A DNA stretch of 64,000 nt from an uncultured Stenotrophomonas sp. (GCF_945952405.1 NZ_CAMFIA010000008.1:124001-188000); one strand, 5' to 3'. Counted from the first letter of the stretch, positions 18,925 through 30,573 are shown. Made by a program: numbers and translations. Notes: generated from the sequence alone by a model not told the origin.

Positions 18925-19580
18925 CCCTGCAGCAACCGCCGCTGCAACCGCTCCACCGAACGCTGCAGCAGCACCCGGTTGCGGGCCAGCTTCATCCACT
19001 GCGGCAGGCGCGAGAACATCGAGCCGTTGCTGACGCCCGCGCGCTCGCGCAGCGGTGCCACGGCGTAATCATGCAGCGCCTGCAGATGAGCGTCGTTGTA
19101 GGCCCACAGCAGGCCTGCGGCGGTCTTTTCAACCAGCCGCAGCGGCAGGCCGAAGTGCGGATCGATCGGCTCGTCGCGATGCGCCCGTGACAGCGTGACC
19201 TCCACCTCGCTGCTGCGCCCGCACTGGCTGCAGTCCGCGGCCAGCGTCCGCAGCACGGACGTTGCGCGTGCGCGCCGCAGCTCGGCGCTGACCCACTTGT
19301 GCCCGCAGTAGGCGCAGGGGCGGTAGCCGCTGTAGCGCACCGGGCCGACCCAGTCGCCCACACCACACCGCGCGCAGCCACAGCCGCCATCCAGCGCTTC
19401 GCTGCAGCCCAGGCAACGGAAACGGCGCGCTTCGCGGGGACCGATCACCCAGCCCGGCGTGTCGCACCGATGGCAGCGCACGGCCACCCGGTCGGCGTAG
19501 TGCCACAGGCCGTGGCCATCATCCAGATGGCGTCCGGGCAGCGGCGCGGGCCGCAGGTTGCGGTTGCGCCGCACCCCCAT
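18921..19580 (-). CDS. Multi-cysteine zinc-ribbon-like protein
   Basis: The 219-residue protein has at least five CxxC-type pairs: C36/C39, C56/C59, C67-C69-C72, C89/C92 and C117/C120. This pattern is expected of stacked zinc ribbons. The C-terminal 80 residues are helical and lack cysteines (LHDYAVAPLRERAGVSNGSM). I do not recognise a named family. Its ATG overlaps the stop of the ygiC-like gene by one base, so it is the third gene of a ygiB-ygiC-like operon. Its own TAG stop falls in the GTAG end of a REP element. A role in nucleic-acid or metal binding is possible but inferred. Confidence 0.7.
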   Translation of the reverse strand: MGVRRNRNLRPAPLPGRHLDDGHGLWHYADRVAVRCHRCDTPGWVIGPREARRFRCLGCSEALDGGCGCARCGVGDWVGPVRYSGYRPCAYCGHKWVSAELRRARATSVLRTLAADCSQCGRSSEVEVTLSRAHRDEPIDPHFGLPLRLVEKTAAGLLWAYNDAHLQALHDYAVAPLRERAGVSNGSMFSRLPQWMKLARNRVLLQRSVERLQRRLLQG

Positions 19581-20758
19581 CAGACGTAGATCCGCGTCGG
19601 TGCCTCGTCGACGATGGCATGCGGCACGAAGCGCGCACTGTCGCGGGTGATCGCGCTGTCGTCCTCGCGGATGCCGATCCCGCAGGCGTGATCGCCCACC
19701 ACCCAGCTGCCGATCAGCGGATAACCACCTTCGAAGCGGGTGAGCGGATGCGCACGCTGGATGATCGCAGGGCCGTCGTAGGGCCCCTCGCTGCGCTGGG
19801 TGCTGCCATCGGCCAGGTGCATCTCGATGTTGGCGCCTTCGCGCGAGAACAGCGGCTTGCGCACCCAGCCCGAAGCCAGCGTGCTGCCGTCATCGAAGTG
19901 CGCTTCCAGCAGGTTGGGATGGCCCACGTTGCGCTGCCACAGCAGCGGCAGGATGCCCTTGTTGCTCAGCACCGCCTTCCACGCCGGTTCCAGCAGCTGC
20001 ACGCCCGAGCCAGGCAGCGCGCGGCCGAACTCCTCGGCCATCAGGTCTTCCAGCGGATACAGCTTGAACAACGTGCCGATCACCGAGTCGTCCAGCGCGG
20101 TGAAGCGGCCGTCCTCGGACAGGCCGATGTCCTCGATGGCGATGGCCTGGCCATGCAGGCCGGCCTGCGAGGCGCAGTCGCGCAGGTAGTCGACGGTGCC
20201 GCGATCCTCGTCCGAGCTGCCCACCGCGCTGAAGTACAGCGGCGGCGGAAGCTGCTGCGCCAGTTCGCCGAAGCGCTCGACCAGCGCCTCGTGGATGGCG
20301 TTGAACTGGTCGGCATGCTGCGGCAGGCGACCGGCATTGCGCTGGTCCTCCAACCACTGCCACTGGAAGAAGCTGGCCTCGAACAGCGAGGTCGGCGTGT
20401 CGTAGTTCAGTTCGTACAGCTTGGCCGGGCCGGTGCCGTCGTAGGCCAGGTCCAGGCGGCCGTACAGATGCGGCTGGCGCCGGCGCCAGCTGTCGGCGAT
20501 CCAGTCGCGGTAGTGCGACGGAATCGCCAGTTGGTCCATCAGGCGCTCGCTGCCGACGATGTCACCGACCAGGTCCAGCGCCATCTGGTGCAGCTCGGCG
20601 CTGGGGTCTTCGATGTCCTGTTCGATCTGGCGCAGGGTGAACGCGTAGTACGCACGTTCATCCCAGTACGGCTGGCCATCGATGGTGTGGAAGCGGAACC
20701 CCGCTTCATCCGCGCGCGCCCGCCACTGGGCACGCTCGGCAATCCGGATGCGCTGCAT
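19580..20758 (-). CDS. ygiC: Glutathionylspermidine-synthase-like ATP-grasp protein (YgiC type)
   Basis: The 392-residue protein belongs to the family of the synthetase half of glutathionylspermidine synthase. Visible family features are the N-terminal RIRIAERAQWRARADEAGF, YWDERAYYAF, KLYELNYDTPT, a glycine/acid-rich ATP-grasp region and the C-terminal YPLIGSWVVGD and GIGIREDDSAIT. E. coli YgiC is a homolog whose peptide-ligase substrate is not settled. The start at 20758 was chosen over an upstream in-frame codon because the extra residues are an Ala/Pro-rich string. It follows the ygiB-like gene by seven bases and is translationally coupled to the multi-cysteine gene. Confidence 0.85.
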   Translation of the reverse strand: MQRIRIAERAQWRARADEAGFRFHTIDGQPYWDERAYYAFTLRQIEQDIEDPSAELHQMALDLVGDIVGSERLMDQLAIPSHYRDWIADSWRRRQPHLYGRLDLAYDGTGPAKLYELNYDTPTSLFEASFFQWQWLEDQRNAGRLPQHADQFNAIHEALVERFGELAQQLPPPLYFSAVGSSDEDRGTVDYLRDCASQAGLHGQAIAIEDIGLSEDGRFTALDDSVIGTLFKLYPLEDLMAEEFGRALPGSGVQLLEPAWKAVLSNKGILPLLWQRNVGHPNLLEAHFDDGSTLASGWVRKPLFSREGANIEMHLADGSTQRSEGPYDGPAIIQRAHPLTRFEGGYPLIGSWVVGDHACGIGIREDDSAITRDSARFVPHAIVDEAPTRIYV

Positions 20759-20765
20759 GGGTCGA

Positions 20766-21338
20766 TCAGCCGCCGTAGCTGCCGCTGGTGCTGCGGCGTG
20801 CGCTGGTGTTGCCGAAGCCACCGCGGCTGGCGGTGACCGCACGGTTCGGCTCGCTGGTGACCGGGGCCAGGCCGGCCTTGCCCGCGCCGATGCCGCTGGC
20901 GGTGTTCAGGCCACCGGTGCCACCCGGCGCCGGGCGCGCCCAACCGGCGCTCTTGTCCTGGTAGGCCGGTGATGCCGCCGGTGCCTGCGGGGCGAGCCCG
21001 CCGCGGTTGCTCAGCATCTGCGACATGAAGAAGCCCATCATCATCGGGCCGATGAACGAGGTACCGGCCGAGGTGTGCTGCTGCACGCACTGTTCCGGCT
21101 TGTAGTCCTTCTCGCAGGCTTCCTTGCTGGCGTACTTCGGCGCCGCGTCGGCGGCCTGCTTCTGCGCTTCGGCGAAAGCATTGCGGCACGACGAAGGATC
21201 ACCGGTGGCCTCGGTGCAGGCCTCGACCGAGGTGTACAGGCCTTCCTGCACCTTCACCTCCGGCTCCTTCTGGCAGGCGGTGAACAGCAGCGGCGCAGCG
21301 CTCATCAGCAGCAGCGCGGTGGTGCGGGAACGTTTCAT
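20766..21338 (-). CDS. ygiB: DUF1190 lipoprotein (YgiB type)
   Basis: The 190-residue product has a lipoprotein signal with cysteine in LLFTACQK, then paired cysteines in short repeats ([20 protein letters not shown] and [16 protein letters not shown]) characteristic of DUF1190/YgiB. A Met/Phe-rich segment ([15 protein letters not shown]) and a Gly/Ser-rich tail follow. The C-terminal third has low complexity. In E. coli ygiB and ygiC are also adjacent, which supports both calls. It is the first gene of the three-gene operon. Function unknown; probably an envelope protein. Confidence 0.85.
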   Translation of the reverse strand: MKRSRTTALLLMSAAPLLFTACQKEPEVKVQEGLYTSVEACTEATGDPSSCRNAFAEAQKQAADAAPKYASKEACEKDYKPEQCVQQHTSAGTSFIGPMMMGFFMSQMLSNRGGLAPQAPAASPAYQDKSAGWARPAPGGTGGLNTASGIGAGKAGLAPVTSEPNRAVTASRGGFGNTSARRSTSGSYGG

Positions 21339-21448
21339 GGCTTCATGCCCTGTCGACGGATCAATGCCCCAATGATGCCAAATCCAGGCCAACAACCGGA
21401 ATCGGCAAAGTCCGAAAGATGAACGGACTTTCATGTTCGTCGGGCATC

Positions 21449-21487
21449 GGGGTCAGAGCCCATCGCGCCGCGATGGGATCCCACCCC
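21449..21487. repeat. GGGTCAGA-type palindrome, variant
   Basis: GGGGTCAGAGCCCATCGCG and GCGATGGGATCCCACCCC form an almost perfect hairpin around CC. The outer arms match the GGGTCAGA palindromes at 31279 and 59048, but the inner stem differs on both sides in a compensating way. It lies in the 278-base interval between the divergent ygiB-like gene and ilvD; nothing else is recognised there. Confidence 0.65.
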
Positions 21488-21616
21488 AGGGCGGCGCATC
21501 GCTCGGGTGAGTGCCAACCTGGGCTGCGAGCGCTGAAGGTGGTTGCAGCAGCAACCGAAAAAATTGGCCATGATCGGGCGACCCCCACGTCGTACGGCCC
21601 GCCCGTTCCGCCAGCC

Positions 21617-23455
21617 ATGCCTGAATACCGTTCCCGCACCTCCACCGCCGGCCGCAACATGGCCGGCGCCCGCGCCCTGTGGCGTGCCACCGGCATGAAG
21701 GACGGCGACTTCCACAAGCCGATCATCGCCATCGCCAACTCCTTCACCCAGTTCGTGCCCGGCCACGTGCACCTGAAGGACCTCGGCCAGCTGGTCGCGC
21801 GCGAGATCGAGCAGGTCGGCGGCGTCGCCAAGGAGTTCAACACCATCGCCGTGGATGACGGCATCGCGATGGGCCACGACGGCATGCTCTATTCGCTGCC
21901 CAGCCGCGAGATCATCGCCGATGCCGTGGAGTACATGGTCAACGCACACTGCGCCGACGCGCTGGTGTGCATCAGCAACTGCGACAAGATCACCCCCGGC
22001 ATGCTGATGGCCGCGCTGCGCCTGGACATTCCGGTGGTGTTCGTCTCCGGCGGGCCGATGGAGGCCGGCAAAACCAGGCTGTCCGAGCACAAGCTGGACC
22101 TGGTCGACGCGATGGTGGTGGCCGCCGATGACAGCGCCTCGGACGAGAAGGTGGCCGCGTTCGAACGCAGCGCCTGCCCGACCTGCGGCTCCTGCTCGGG
22201 CATGTTCACCGCCAACTCGATGAACTGCCTGACCGAAGCGCTGGGCCTGTCGCTGCCCGGCAACGGCACCACGCTGGCCACCCACGCCGACCGCGAGGCG
22301 CTGTTCCGCCGTGCCGGCCGCCTGATCGTCGAGCTCTGCCACCGCTGGTACGGCGGCGAAGACCCGAGTGCGCTGCCGCGTGGCATTGCGACCCAGGCGG
22401 CGTTCGCCAATGCGATGACCCTGGACATCGCCATGGGGGGCTCCACCAACACCATCCTGCACCTGCTGGCGGCGGCGCAGGAAGCCGGCGTGGACTTCGA
22501 CCTGACCCACATCGATGCGCTGTCGCGGCGCGTTCCGCAGTTGTGCAAGGTCGCGCCGAACACGCCGAAGTACCACATCGAGGACGTGCACCGTGCCGGT
22601 GGCGTGTTCGGCATCCTCGGCGAACTGGACCGCGCCGGCCTGCTCGACACCTCGGTGCCGACCGTGCACAGCGCCAGCCTGGCCGAGGCGCTGCAACGCT
22701 GGGACGTGGTGCGCAGCGACAACGACACCCTGCACACCTTCTTCAAGGCCGGTCCGGCCGGCATTCCCACCCAGGAGGCCTTCAGCCAGGCCACGCGCTG
22801 GCCGACGCTGGACGTGGACCGCGCCGAGGGCTGCATCCGCTCGCTGCAGCACGCGTACTCGCTGGAAGGCGGCCTGGCCGTACTGCGTGGCAACCTCGCA
22901 CTGGATGGCTGCGTGGTGAAGACCGCCGGCGTGGACGAATCGATCCACGTGTTCGAAGGTGCCGCACGGGTCTACGAAAGCCAGGACGCCGCCGTGGCCG
23001 GCATCCTCGCCGATGAAGTGCAGCCGGGCGAGGTGGTGGTGATCCGCTACGAAGGCCCGAGGGGCGGCCCCGGCATGCAGGAAATGCTGTATCCGACCAG
23101 CTACCTGAAGTCGAAGGGGCTGGGCAAGCAGTGCGCGCTGCTCACCGACGGCCGCTTCTCCGGCGGCACCTCGGGCCTGTCGATCGGCCACGTCTCGCCG
23201 GAAGCCGCCAGCGGCGGCACGATCGGCCTGGTCGAGAACGGCGACCGCATCCGCATCGACATCCCGGCACGCCGCATCGACCTGCTGCTGGATGAGGCCA
23301 CGCTGGCCCAGCGTCGTGCCGACGCCGATGCGCGTGGCTGGAAGCCGCGCGCACCGCGCCCGCGCAAGGTCACCAGCGCACTGAAGGCCTACGCCCTGCT
23401 CGCCACCAGCGCCGACAAGGGCGCCGTGCGCAACACCGCCCTGCTCGGCGATTGA
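21617..23455 (+). CDS. ilvD: Dihydroxy-acid dehydratase
   Basis: IlvD dehydrates 2,3-dihydroxy-isovalerate and -methylvalerate to the 2-keto acids of valine, isoleucine, leucine and pantothenate synthesis. The 612-residue length matches the long bacterial class. Iron-sulfur ligands are seen in [12 protein letters not shown] (about residues 120-130) and [18 protein letters not shown] (about 187-204). The [19 protein letters not shown] active-site block is near 515. The start [12 protein letters not shown] was chosen because it matches the family N-terminus; upstream in-frame sequence is the palindrome region. It is monocistronic and converges on dinG across a very long hairpin. Confidence 0.96.
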   Translation: MPEYRSRTSTAGRNMAGARALWRATGMKDGDFHKPIIAIANSFTQFVPGHVHLKDLGQLVAREIEQVGGVAKEFNTIAVDDGIAMGHDGMLYSLPSREIIADAVEYMVNAHCADALVCISNCDKITPGMLMAALRLDIPVVFVSGGPMEAGKTRLSEHKLDLVDAMVVAADDSASDEKVAAFERSACPTCGSCSGMFTANSMNCLTEALGLSLPGNGTTLATHADREALFRRAGRLIVELCHRWYGGEDPSALPRGIATQAAFANAMTLDIAMGGSTNTILHLLAAAQEAGVDFDLTHIDALSRRVPQLCKVAPNTPKYHIEDVHRAGGVFGILGELDRAGLLDTSVPTVHSASLAEALQRWDVVRSDNDTLHTFFKAGPAGIPTQEAFSQATRWPTLDVDRAEGCIRSLQHAYSLEGGLAVLRGNLALDGCVVKTAGVDESIHVFEGAARVYESQDAAVAGILADEVQPGEVVVIRYEGPRGGPGMQEMLYPTSYLKSKGLGKQCALLTDGRFSGGTSGLSIGHVSPEAASGGTIGLVENGDRIRIDIPARRIDLLLDEATLAQRRADADARGWKPRAPRPRKVTSALKAYALLATSADKGAVRNTALLGD

Positions 23456-23458
23456 TCG

Positions 23459-23523
23459 AAAAGGGGACGGAGGGAATTAAGTCGTTTGTGGCACAAACGA
23501 CTTAATTCCCTCCGTCCCCTTTT
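23459..23523. terminator. Perfect 32-bp-arm hairpin (GGGGACGG element), bidirectional terminator
   Basis: Two 32-base arms, AAAAGGGGACGGAGGG...CGTTTGTG and its exact complement, surround a single G at 23491. The arms begin with A4 and end with T4 or more, so both strands carry a stem followed by a U tract. It fills the space between convergent ilvD (ends 23455) and dinG (ends 23525). Single or partial copies of the same arm occur at 38848, 40047 and 40853. Confidence 0.9.
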
Positions 23524-23524
23524 T

Positions 23525-25627
23525 TCAGCCGATCACGCGCTTGAACGGCGGCAGTGCGTCGATGATGCGCTTGCCGTAGCGGCGGGTCAGCAGCCGCGAA
23601 TCGAGGATGACCACGCGGCCGGTGTCGGTCGAGGTCCGGATCAGGCGGCCGGCGAACTGGGTCAGCGTGCGCAGCGCGTGCGGAATCGCGATCAGGTTGA
23701 ACGCATTGAGCCCGCGCCCTTCGAACCACTCGCTGAGCGTAGCGGTCTGCGGGTCGGTCGGCACCGCGAACGGTACCTGGGTGATCACCACCGTGGTGCA
23801 CGCTTCGCCGGGCAGGTCGAGGCCTTCGCCGAACGAGTTCAGCCCGAACAGCACCGAGCCCTCGCCGGCCGCCACGCGACGCAGATGCTCGTCGATCAGC
23901 CGTGTCTTGGACATCTCGCCCTGCACCAGCACCTGCTTGCGGCGCGCCGCCGGCATCAGCCCGGCCACCTTCTCCATCTTCCAGCGCGAGGTGAACAGCA
24001 CCATCGAGCCCTTCGCCCAGTCCAGCTCGGTGTCGAGGTAGCGCGCCACTTCACGCGGATGGCCTTCGCGGTCGTCCGGCGTGACCGGGAACTTCGGCAC
24101 GATCAGCTCGGCCTGGTTGGGCAGGTCGAACGGCGACGACAGCGAGACCATCTCGGCCTCTTCAGGAATGCCGTTGTCGATCGCCAGCGACTGGAAGTCG
24201 CCACCGCCGGTCAACGTCGCCGAGGTCATCACCACCGAGTCCACTTCATCCCACAACAGCTTGCGCAGCACGTGCGCGGCCGATACCGGCGAGCCGTGCA
24301 GCACCAGGTCGCCATCGCGGGTGGCAGTGACCCAGCGTGCCATCGGCGGCGCACCCTCCTTGTCCTCGCGGCGCCACGCCTGCCACAGGTTGTACTGCTG
24401 CTCGATCATTTCCAGCGCCATGCCAAGGTTGCGCTGCAGGCGCTCGCGCGCGGCATCGTCCGGCTTGCCCTTGGCCACCTGCGCGGTCGCGGCATGCGCC
24501 CAGTTGTAGAGGCTGCGGGTATCGTCGGCCAGTGCTTCGATCGGTTCGCGCCAGGCCTCCGGCAGGCGGCCATTGGCCGCACGCCACATCGGCTCCTCGT
24601 CGGCCGGTGCCGGCATCCACACCGCTTCAATGTGGTCACGGAACGCGCGCAGCTGCTTGCTGACCTTGCTGGCGACCTCGATCGCCTCATTCGGCAACAG
24701 GTTGCCGAGGCGGTCCTTGTCGACCGCGCGGTAGGCACCGGCGATCAGGATCTGCAGGCGCCCGGTGCGCTTGGCCATCTCGTCCAGCGCCAGGCTGGCC
24801 GCGCCCTGGTCGATCGCCACGTTGCCAATGTGGTGGCCTTCGTCCAGCACCAGCAGCATGTCCGATGGCGGCGCGATCAGCGGCTGGCCGTTGTCGCTGT
24901 CGCCGATCGACAGCGCCGACAGCAGCAGCGCATGGTTGGTGACCACGATCTGAGCATCGCGCACCGTATTGCGCGAGCGCAGTACTGCGCACTGCGCCGA
25001 GTACGCGCAGCGACGCCCGGCGCACCCCGAAGCCGGCGTGGTGATGCGGCTGCGCAGGCCGGGGCTGATTGTCTCCGGTGCATTGTCAATGTCGCCATCC
25101 CAGCTGCCGCCGGTGAAGGCATCGGTCAGGCGCTTGGCGATGTCCATCTCGATCGGCGCCAGCGGCCGGTCGAACAGCGGCGCGTCATCCTCGAACATGC
25201 CGCCCTGCGCGCCTTCGCCCTGCGCCTCGGCGGCGTTGCGCGTGCACAGGTAGCGGGTGCGGCCCTTGGCCAGCGCTACGGTTGCCTCCAGGCCGGTGGC
25301 CTTGAGGAAGTTCGGAATATCGCGCTCGACCAGCTGCGACTGCAGCGCCACGGTACCGGTGCTGATCACCAGCTTCTTCTTGCTGGCCAGCGCGATCGGC
25401 ACGCCTGCGGTGAGGTAGCCCAGGCTCTTGCCGACGCCGGTGGGTGCCTCGACCACGCCAACGCCACCACTCTTCGACAGCGCACGCGATACCACGCCGA
25501 TCATCTGGCTCTGCGAGCGGCGGGTGGAAAAGCCGGGGGTGTTGGCCTGCAGCGTCGTGTACGCCTTGCGGATCGCGTCCTTCAAGGGCTCATCGAGCGT
25601 GCGCGGTGCGGCGACGGTTTCGGTCAC
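23525..25627 (-). CDS. dinG: ATP-dependent DNA helicase DinG
   Basis: DinG is an XPD-like, iron-sulfur 5'-3' helicase that helps clear R-loops and D-loops and is often damage-inducible. The 700-residue product shows Walker A EAPTGVGKSLGYL near residues 60-72, then KGRTRYLCTRN with the first Fe-S cysteine, and the other three in CAGRRCAYSAQC near 200-211. VVTNHALLLSAL, the DEGHH box near 260 and C-terminal motif VI QFAGRLIRTSTDTGRV follow. All four cluster cysteines are present. No LexA-type box was recognised upstream. It stands alone, ending in the long hairpin shared with ilvD. Confidence 0.93.
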   Translation of the reverse strand: MTETVAAPRTLDEPLKDAIRKAYTTLQANTPGFSTRRSQSQMIGVVSRALSKSGGVGVVEAPTGVGKSLGYLTAGVPIALASKKKLVISTGTVALQSQLVERDIPNFLKATGLEATVALAKGRTRYLCTRNAAEAQGEGAQGGMFEDDAPLFDRPLAPIEMDIAKRLTDAFTGGSWDGDIDNAPETISPGLRSRITTPASGCAGRRCAYSAQCAVLRSRNTVRDAQIVVTNHALLLSALSIGDSDNGQPLIAPPSDMLLVLDEGHHIGNVAIDQGAASLALDEMAKRTGRLQILIAGAYRAVDKDRLGNLLPNEAIEVASKVSKQLRAFRDHIEAVWMPAPADEEPMWRAANGRLPEAWREPIEALADDTRSLYNWAHAATAQVAKGKPDDAARERLQRNLGMALEMIEQQYNLWQAWRREDKEGAPPMARWVTATRDGDLVLHGSPVSAAHVLRKLLWDEVDSVVMTSATLTGGGDFQSLAIDNGIPEEAEMVSLSSPFDLPNQAELIVPKFPVTPDDREGHPREVARYLDTELDWAKGSMVLFTSRWKMEKVAGLMPAARRKQVLVQGEMSKTRLIDEHLRRVAAGEGSVLFGLNSFGEGLDLPGEACTTVVITQVPFAVPTDPQTATLSEWFEGRGLNAFNLIAIPHALRTLTQFAGRLIRTSTDTGRVVILDSRLLTRRYGKRIIDALPPFKRVIG

Positions 25628-25652
25628 GCCGGGAACTACCGTAGCTGGATCA

Positions 25653-25678
25653 GGCCGGTCATTGTCGCATGACCGGCC
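25653..25678. other. Perfect 10-bp inverted repeat upstream of dinG
   Basis: GGCCGGTCAT and ATGACCGGCC flank TGTCGC. It lies between the dinG start (25627) and the end of the small membrane-protein gene (25783). No U tract follows on either strand, so it is more likely an operator or RNA hairpin than an intrinsic terminator. Confidence 0.4.
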
Positions 25679-25782
25679 CGGTCCGCCGTCGCTGCCACCC
25701 TGAACGGGCCAGCGACGACGCCCTGCGGCGGGATGAACACGCAGGGCACTGCTGGCGACGGCCGGCGGCCGTTAACCGGGGG

Positions 25783-26136
25783 TCATTGCACGGCGTTGCC
25801 GCGCAGCCGCAGCAGGCGTACCAGTGCCCACACCAGCAGGACCACGCCGATCGCCTCGACCATCGCCAGCGCGAAGTGCAGCACCCCGAGGATGGCCCCC
25901 ATGCCCGAGATGGCGCTGAAGTTGCCACTGCTGACCAGCCACATCGGCAGCACGCCGGCGGCCAGGCCGCCCAAGCTGGACAGCAGCAGCAGCAACAGGC
26001 CGACCAGCGCGCCGGTGCGGGTCGCATCACGCGGTGCACCGATCACCCAGACCAGGCCCACGCACAGTGCGATCAGCACCGGCAGGCGCACGCCGACCAT
26101 GCTCAGCACGGTCACCATCAGGGCTGTACCGTCCAT
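25783..26136 (-). CDS. Small four-helix inner-membrane protein, unknown function
   Basis: The 117-residue product is almost entirely hydrophobic, with about four transmembrane helices (near residues 7-33, 42-64, 72-90 and 92-110) and a short basic tail. No conserved motif was recognised. The gene starts three bases after the aroE stop, so the two are probably co-transcribed; that link says nothing specific about function. Confidence 0.65.
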   Translation of the reverse strand: MDGTALMVTVLSMVGVRLPVLIALCVGLVWVIGAPRDATRTGALVGLLLLLLSSLGGLAAGVLPMWLVSSGNFSAISGMGAILGVLHFALAMVEAIGVVLLVWALVRLLRLRGNAVQ

Positions 26137-26139
26137 CGC

Positions 26140-26985
26140 TCAGTCCTCGCCGGCCAGTACCGCCGACCCCTGGCGCAGCGCCTGGTAGACCTCGTCGGTC
26201 TGCGGGCGCACGCCGTGCCACTGCAGGAAGCTCTCGGCCGCCTGTTCGACCAGCATGCCGAGGCCGTCCACGGTATTGCGGCACTGCGCCGCGCGGGCCC
26301 AGGCCAGGAACGCGATGGCCGCCTCGCCGTAGTTCAGGTCAACCGCGGTGGTCATCGAATTGACCAGCGACAGCGGCAGCTTGAACTCGACGTCGCGGTC
26401 GCGCCCGGCCGAGGTGGCATTGACGATCAGCTCGAAGTCGCCCAGCTCGCGCAGGTCTTCCCAGTAGCGGCTGATCGCGCGGCCCGGCTCGCCCATCGCA
26501 TCGATCAGTTCGTCGGCACGCTCCGGCGTGCGGTTGACCACCACCAGCTCGGTGATGCCGGCATCGAGCAGGGCCGGGGCGACGCTGCGCGCGGAGCCAC
26601 CCGCGCCGATCAGCAGCATGCGGCGGCCACGCAGGTCCAGGCCGTGGCGATCGGTCAGGTCGCGCACCAGGCCGATGCCATCGGTGGTGTCACCGTGCCA
26701 GCGGTCGCCCTTGCGCAGCAGCGTGTTGACCGAGCCGGCGCGGCGCGCGCGCGCGGTCAGCGTGGTGCACAGCGAGAACGCGGTTTCCTTGTGCGGCAGG
26801 GTGACGTTGGCGCCGACACCGCCCTCGGCGGCGAACGCCTCCAGGCCAGCCAGGAACGCTTCCGGGGCCAGGTCGATCGCGCGGTAATCCACCGCGATGC
26901 CTTCCTGGCGACCGAACGTCGCATGGATCTGCGGCGACTTCGAGTGGGCAACGGGGTGTCCGAAGACGGCGTAACGGTCGGTCAT
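26140..26985 (-). CDS. aroE: Shikimate dehydrogenase (NADP+)
   Basis: AroE reduces 3-dehydroshikimate to shikimate in aromatic amino-acid synthesis. The 281-residue product begins [17 protein letters not shown], which contains the shikimate-binding SKSP serines near residues 15-18. The catalytic lysine lies in NVTLPHK near residue 70, and the partner aspartate in GDTTDGIG near 107. The NADP Rossmann loop GAGGSARSV is near 132-140 with NRTPERA after it, as in the AroE (not YdiB) subgroup. It diverges from the beta-propeller gene and is followed at three bases by a small membrane-protein gene. Confidence 0.94.
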   Translation of the reverse strand: MTDRYAVFGHPVAHSKSPQIHATFGRQEGIAVDYRAIDLAPEAFLAGLEAFAAEGGVGANVTLPHKETAFSLCTTLTARARRAGSVNTLLRKGDRWHGDTTDGIGLVRDLTDRHGLDLRGRRMLLIGAGGSARSVAPALLDAGITELVVVNRTPERADELIDAMGEPGRAISRYWEDLRELGDFELIVNATSAGRDRDVEFKLPLSLVNSMTTAVDLNYGEAAIAFLAWARAAQCRNTVDGLGMLVEQAAESFLQWHGVRPQTDEVYQALRQGSAVLAGED

Positions 26986-27033
26986 GGAATCCTCAAGCTG
27001 GCTAGACTGATGCTCTTTCGTGCACGGACCTGG

Positions 27034-27906
27034 ATGATGCGCATCACCCCGCCCCTGCTGGTGCTTGCCGCCAGTCTACTCTCTGCCCCGGTGGCGATGG
27101 CGTTGAACGAGTACGGCATCGAAGGCATGGGGGTGGTATCGACCCGCGCCGACGAGGGCCGCGCCACGCTCAGCGCCGATGGCCAGCGTATCGTCTTCGC
27201 CCGCCGTGGCGAGGCCGGCTGGGGCCTGTGGGAAGCACGCGTGGTCGATGGCCGCTGGCAGCAGGCACAGGCGCTGACCGTGGGCGTGGCCGGCGAAGCG
27301 CGCGATCCCTACTTCAGCCGTGATGGGCGCTGGCTGCTGTTCGCCGCCGGCCGCGAGGGCAGGCTGGCGCTGTACCGCGCCGCGCTGGGCGCCGATGGGC
27401 AAGCGGGCAAGGCGCAGGCCCTGGCCGGCGATGGCGGTCGCCAGCAGGAGCGTGGACCGGCCCTGAGCGCGGATGGCCGGCGCTTGCTGTTTGCCCGCCA
27501 GCTGGGCGATGGCCGCGGCTGGGACCTGTTCGTGGCGGCGCTGGACGCGCAGGGGGTGCGTGGCCAGGCCGTGCCCCTGACCGCATTGAACAGCGCCGCC
27601 GACGAGACCGATGGGGATTGGCTGGGCAACGACGGCGCGGTGGTGTTCAGCCGTAGCACCGGCAGCACCGCGCAGGTCTGGAGCAGCGGCTGCGCATGGA
27701 GCGGCGTGGCGCTGCAGCCCTTGGGGCTGTCGTTCAACCAGGCCGACGGCTGGACCGGCGCACCGGTGGTCGACACGGCCAAGCCGGGCGAGATGCTGGT
27801 CGCCAGCAGTGCCGCGAAGGCACCGCGTGCCGGCGGCGTGGACGTCTACCGGCTGGCGGTGCCGAAGGTGGCGGCGGTGCCGGGGTGCGTGCCTGCCGCC
27901 CGGTAG
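27034..27906 (+). CDS. Secreted TolB-like beta-propeller protein
   Basis: The 290-residue product has a signal peptide ending near PVAMA. Repeated WD40-like/PD40 units follow ([40 protein letters not shown]), the pattern of TolB-type propellers that bind partners in the periplasm. No catalytic domain is attached. The ATG at 27034 (GGA five bases upstream) is preferred; an ATG at 27010 would add eight residues. The TAG stop codon is part of the GTAG head of the REP element that follows. It diverges from aroE and has no obvious operon partner. Confidence 0.78.
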   Translation: MMRITPPLLVLAASLLSAPVAMALNEYGIEGMGVVSTRADEGRATLSADGQRIVFARRGEAGWGLWEARVVDGRWQQAQALTVGVAGEARDPYFSRDGRWLLFAAGREGRLALYRAALGADGQAGKAQALAGDGGRQQERGPALSADGRRLLFARQLGDGRGWDLFVAALDAQGVRGQAVPLTALNSAADETDGDWLGNDGAVVFSRSTGSTAQVWSSGCAWSGVALQPLGLSFNQADGWTGAPVVDTAKPGEMLVASSAAKAPRAGGVDVYRLAVPKVAAVPGCVPAAR

Positions 27907-27958
27907 ATGCCAACCTTGGTTGGCATGCGGGAAAGCGCCAACCAAGGTTGGCGGCTAC
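27903..27958. repeat. Inverted pair of GTAG REP elements
   Basis: GTAG plus ATGCCAACC-TT-GGTTGGCAT (27903-27926) faces a second copy on the other strand ending in CTAC (27937-27958). The GTAG at 27903-27906 includes the stop codon of the preceding gene. Confidence 0.88.
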
Positions 27959-27970
27959 CAGAACTGAGAG

Positions 27971-28240
27971 TCAGCGCGACAGCACCCTGGCGCGCTGCTG
28001 CTCGTACTCGATCTCGCTCAGCTGGCCGTTGTCCTTGCGCTGGTTCAGCGCGGCCAGTTCGGCCTGCACGCTGTCCGGCAGGGCCTGCTCACGCGCCACC
28101 TGGCGTGCGGCGGAAAGCTGCTCCGGCGGGCGCTTGCCGGCCCGCCAGGCCGCGATGAAGACGCCGACGATGATGGCGCCGAACACCAGTACCCCGGTGC
28201 CCCAGATCAGCCACTGCATCCATCCCAGTTCGGGTCCCAT
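27971..28240 (-). CDS. Small membrane-anchored protein with SHOCT-like C-terminus
   Basis: The 89-residue product has one strong transmembrane helix near residues 10-32 and a soluble tail whose end (LAALNQRKDNGQLSEIEYEQQRARVLSR) has the short helical SHOCT pattern, including the GxLSExEYExxRARxL core. SHOCT tails are thought to mediate oligomerisation. It begins 32 bases after hemB in the same direction, so it is probably the last gene of the bestrophin-hemB transcript. Its role is unknown. Confidence 0.7.
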   Translation of the reverse strand: MGPELGWMQWLIWGTGVLVFGAIIVGVFIAAWRAGKRPPEQLSAARQVAREQALPDSVQAELAALNQRKDNGQLSEIEYEQQRARVLSR

Positions 28241-28272
28241 CGCGTAATCCTCCGTCTATCGTCGCGCTATTG

Positions 28273-30202
<1,930 letters not shown>

Positions 30203-30324
30203 GGGGCAGCCGCGCCGGGCGCGGATTCACAGGCACGCGGGGGGCTCGCGCAGCCATTCATTGTACGCCCCTGCCCGGCCGGCGGCCGTGTGCCTGCGAC
30301 GCCCTGTCGCACCCGGGCCCGCGC

Positions 30325-30573
30325 TCAGATCACGCCGCCGCCCAGGCCCAGGCGGAGGATGCCGACCACCACCACGATGCCGTTCAGGACCAGCCCGGCC
30401 CAGGCCCGGCCACGCTTGGTCGGATGGGTGAACAGGATGCCCAGCGCAGCGATCACCGCACCAACGGCGGCGAACGGGATCAGGAACCAGTTGCCCCAGC
30501 CCAGCAGCGGAACCAGCGCCAGGATCATCCACAACAGCGCCAGTACGCCCCACAACAGACTGATCACACCCAT
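30325..30573 (-). CDS. Small DUF4190-like membrane protein
   Basis: The 82-residue product has two or three hydrophobic helices: GVISLLWGVLALLWMILALVPLL, PFAAVGAVIAALGILF and a C-terminal AGLVLNGIVVVVGIL. A basic HPTKRGRAWAG connector matches the pattern of small DUF4190-type membrane proteins, where a GR-x-A-x-AG motif precedes the last helix. The ATG at 30573 was chosen because in-frame sequence upstream is not hydrophobic or conserved in character. Function unknown. Confidence 0.65.
   Translation of the reverse strand: MGVISLLWGVLALLWMILALVPLLGWGNWFLIPFAAVGAVIAALGILFTHPTKRGRAWAGLVLNGIVVVVGILRLGLGGGVI

Noticed and set aside
25653..25678. Terminator for the small membrane-protein gene
   Set aside because: The stem is perfect, but no U tract follows on either strand.
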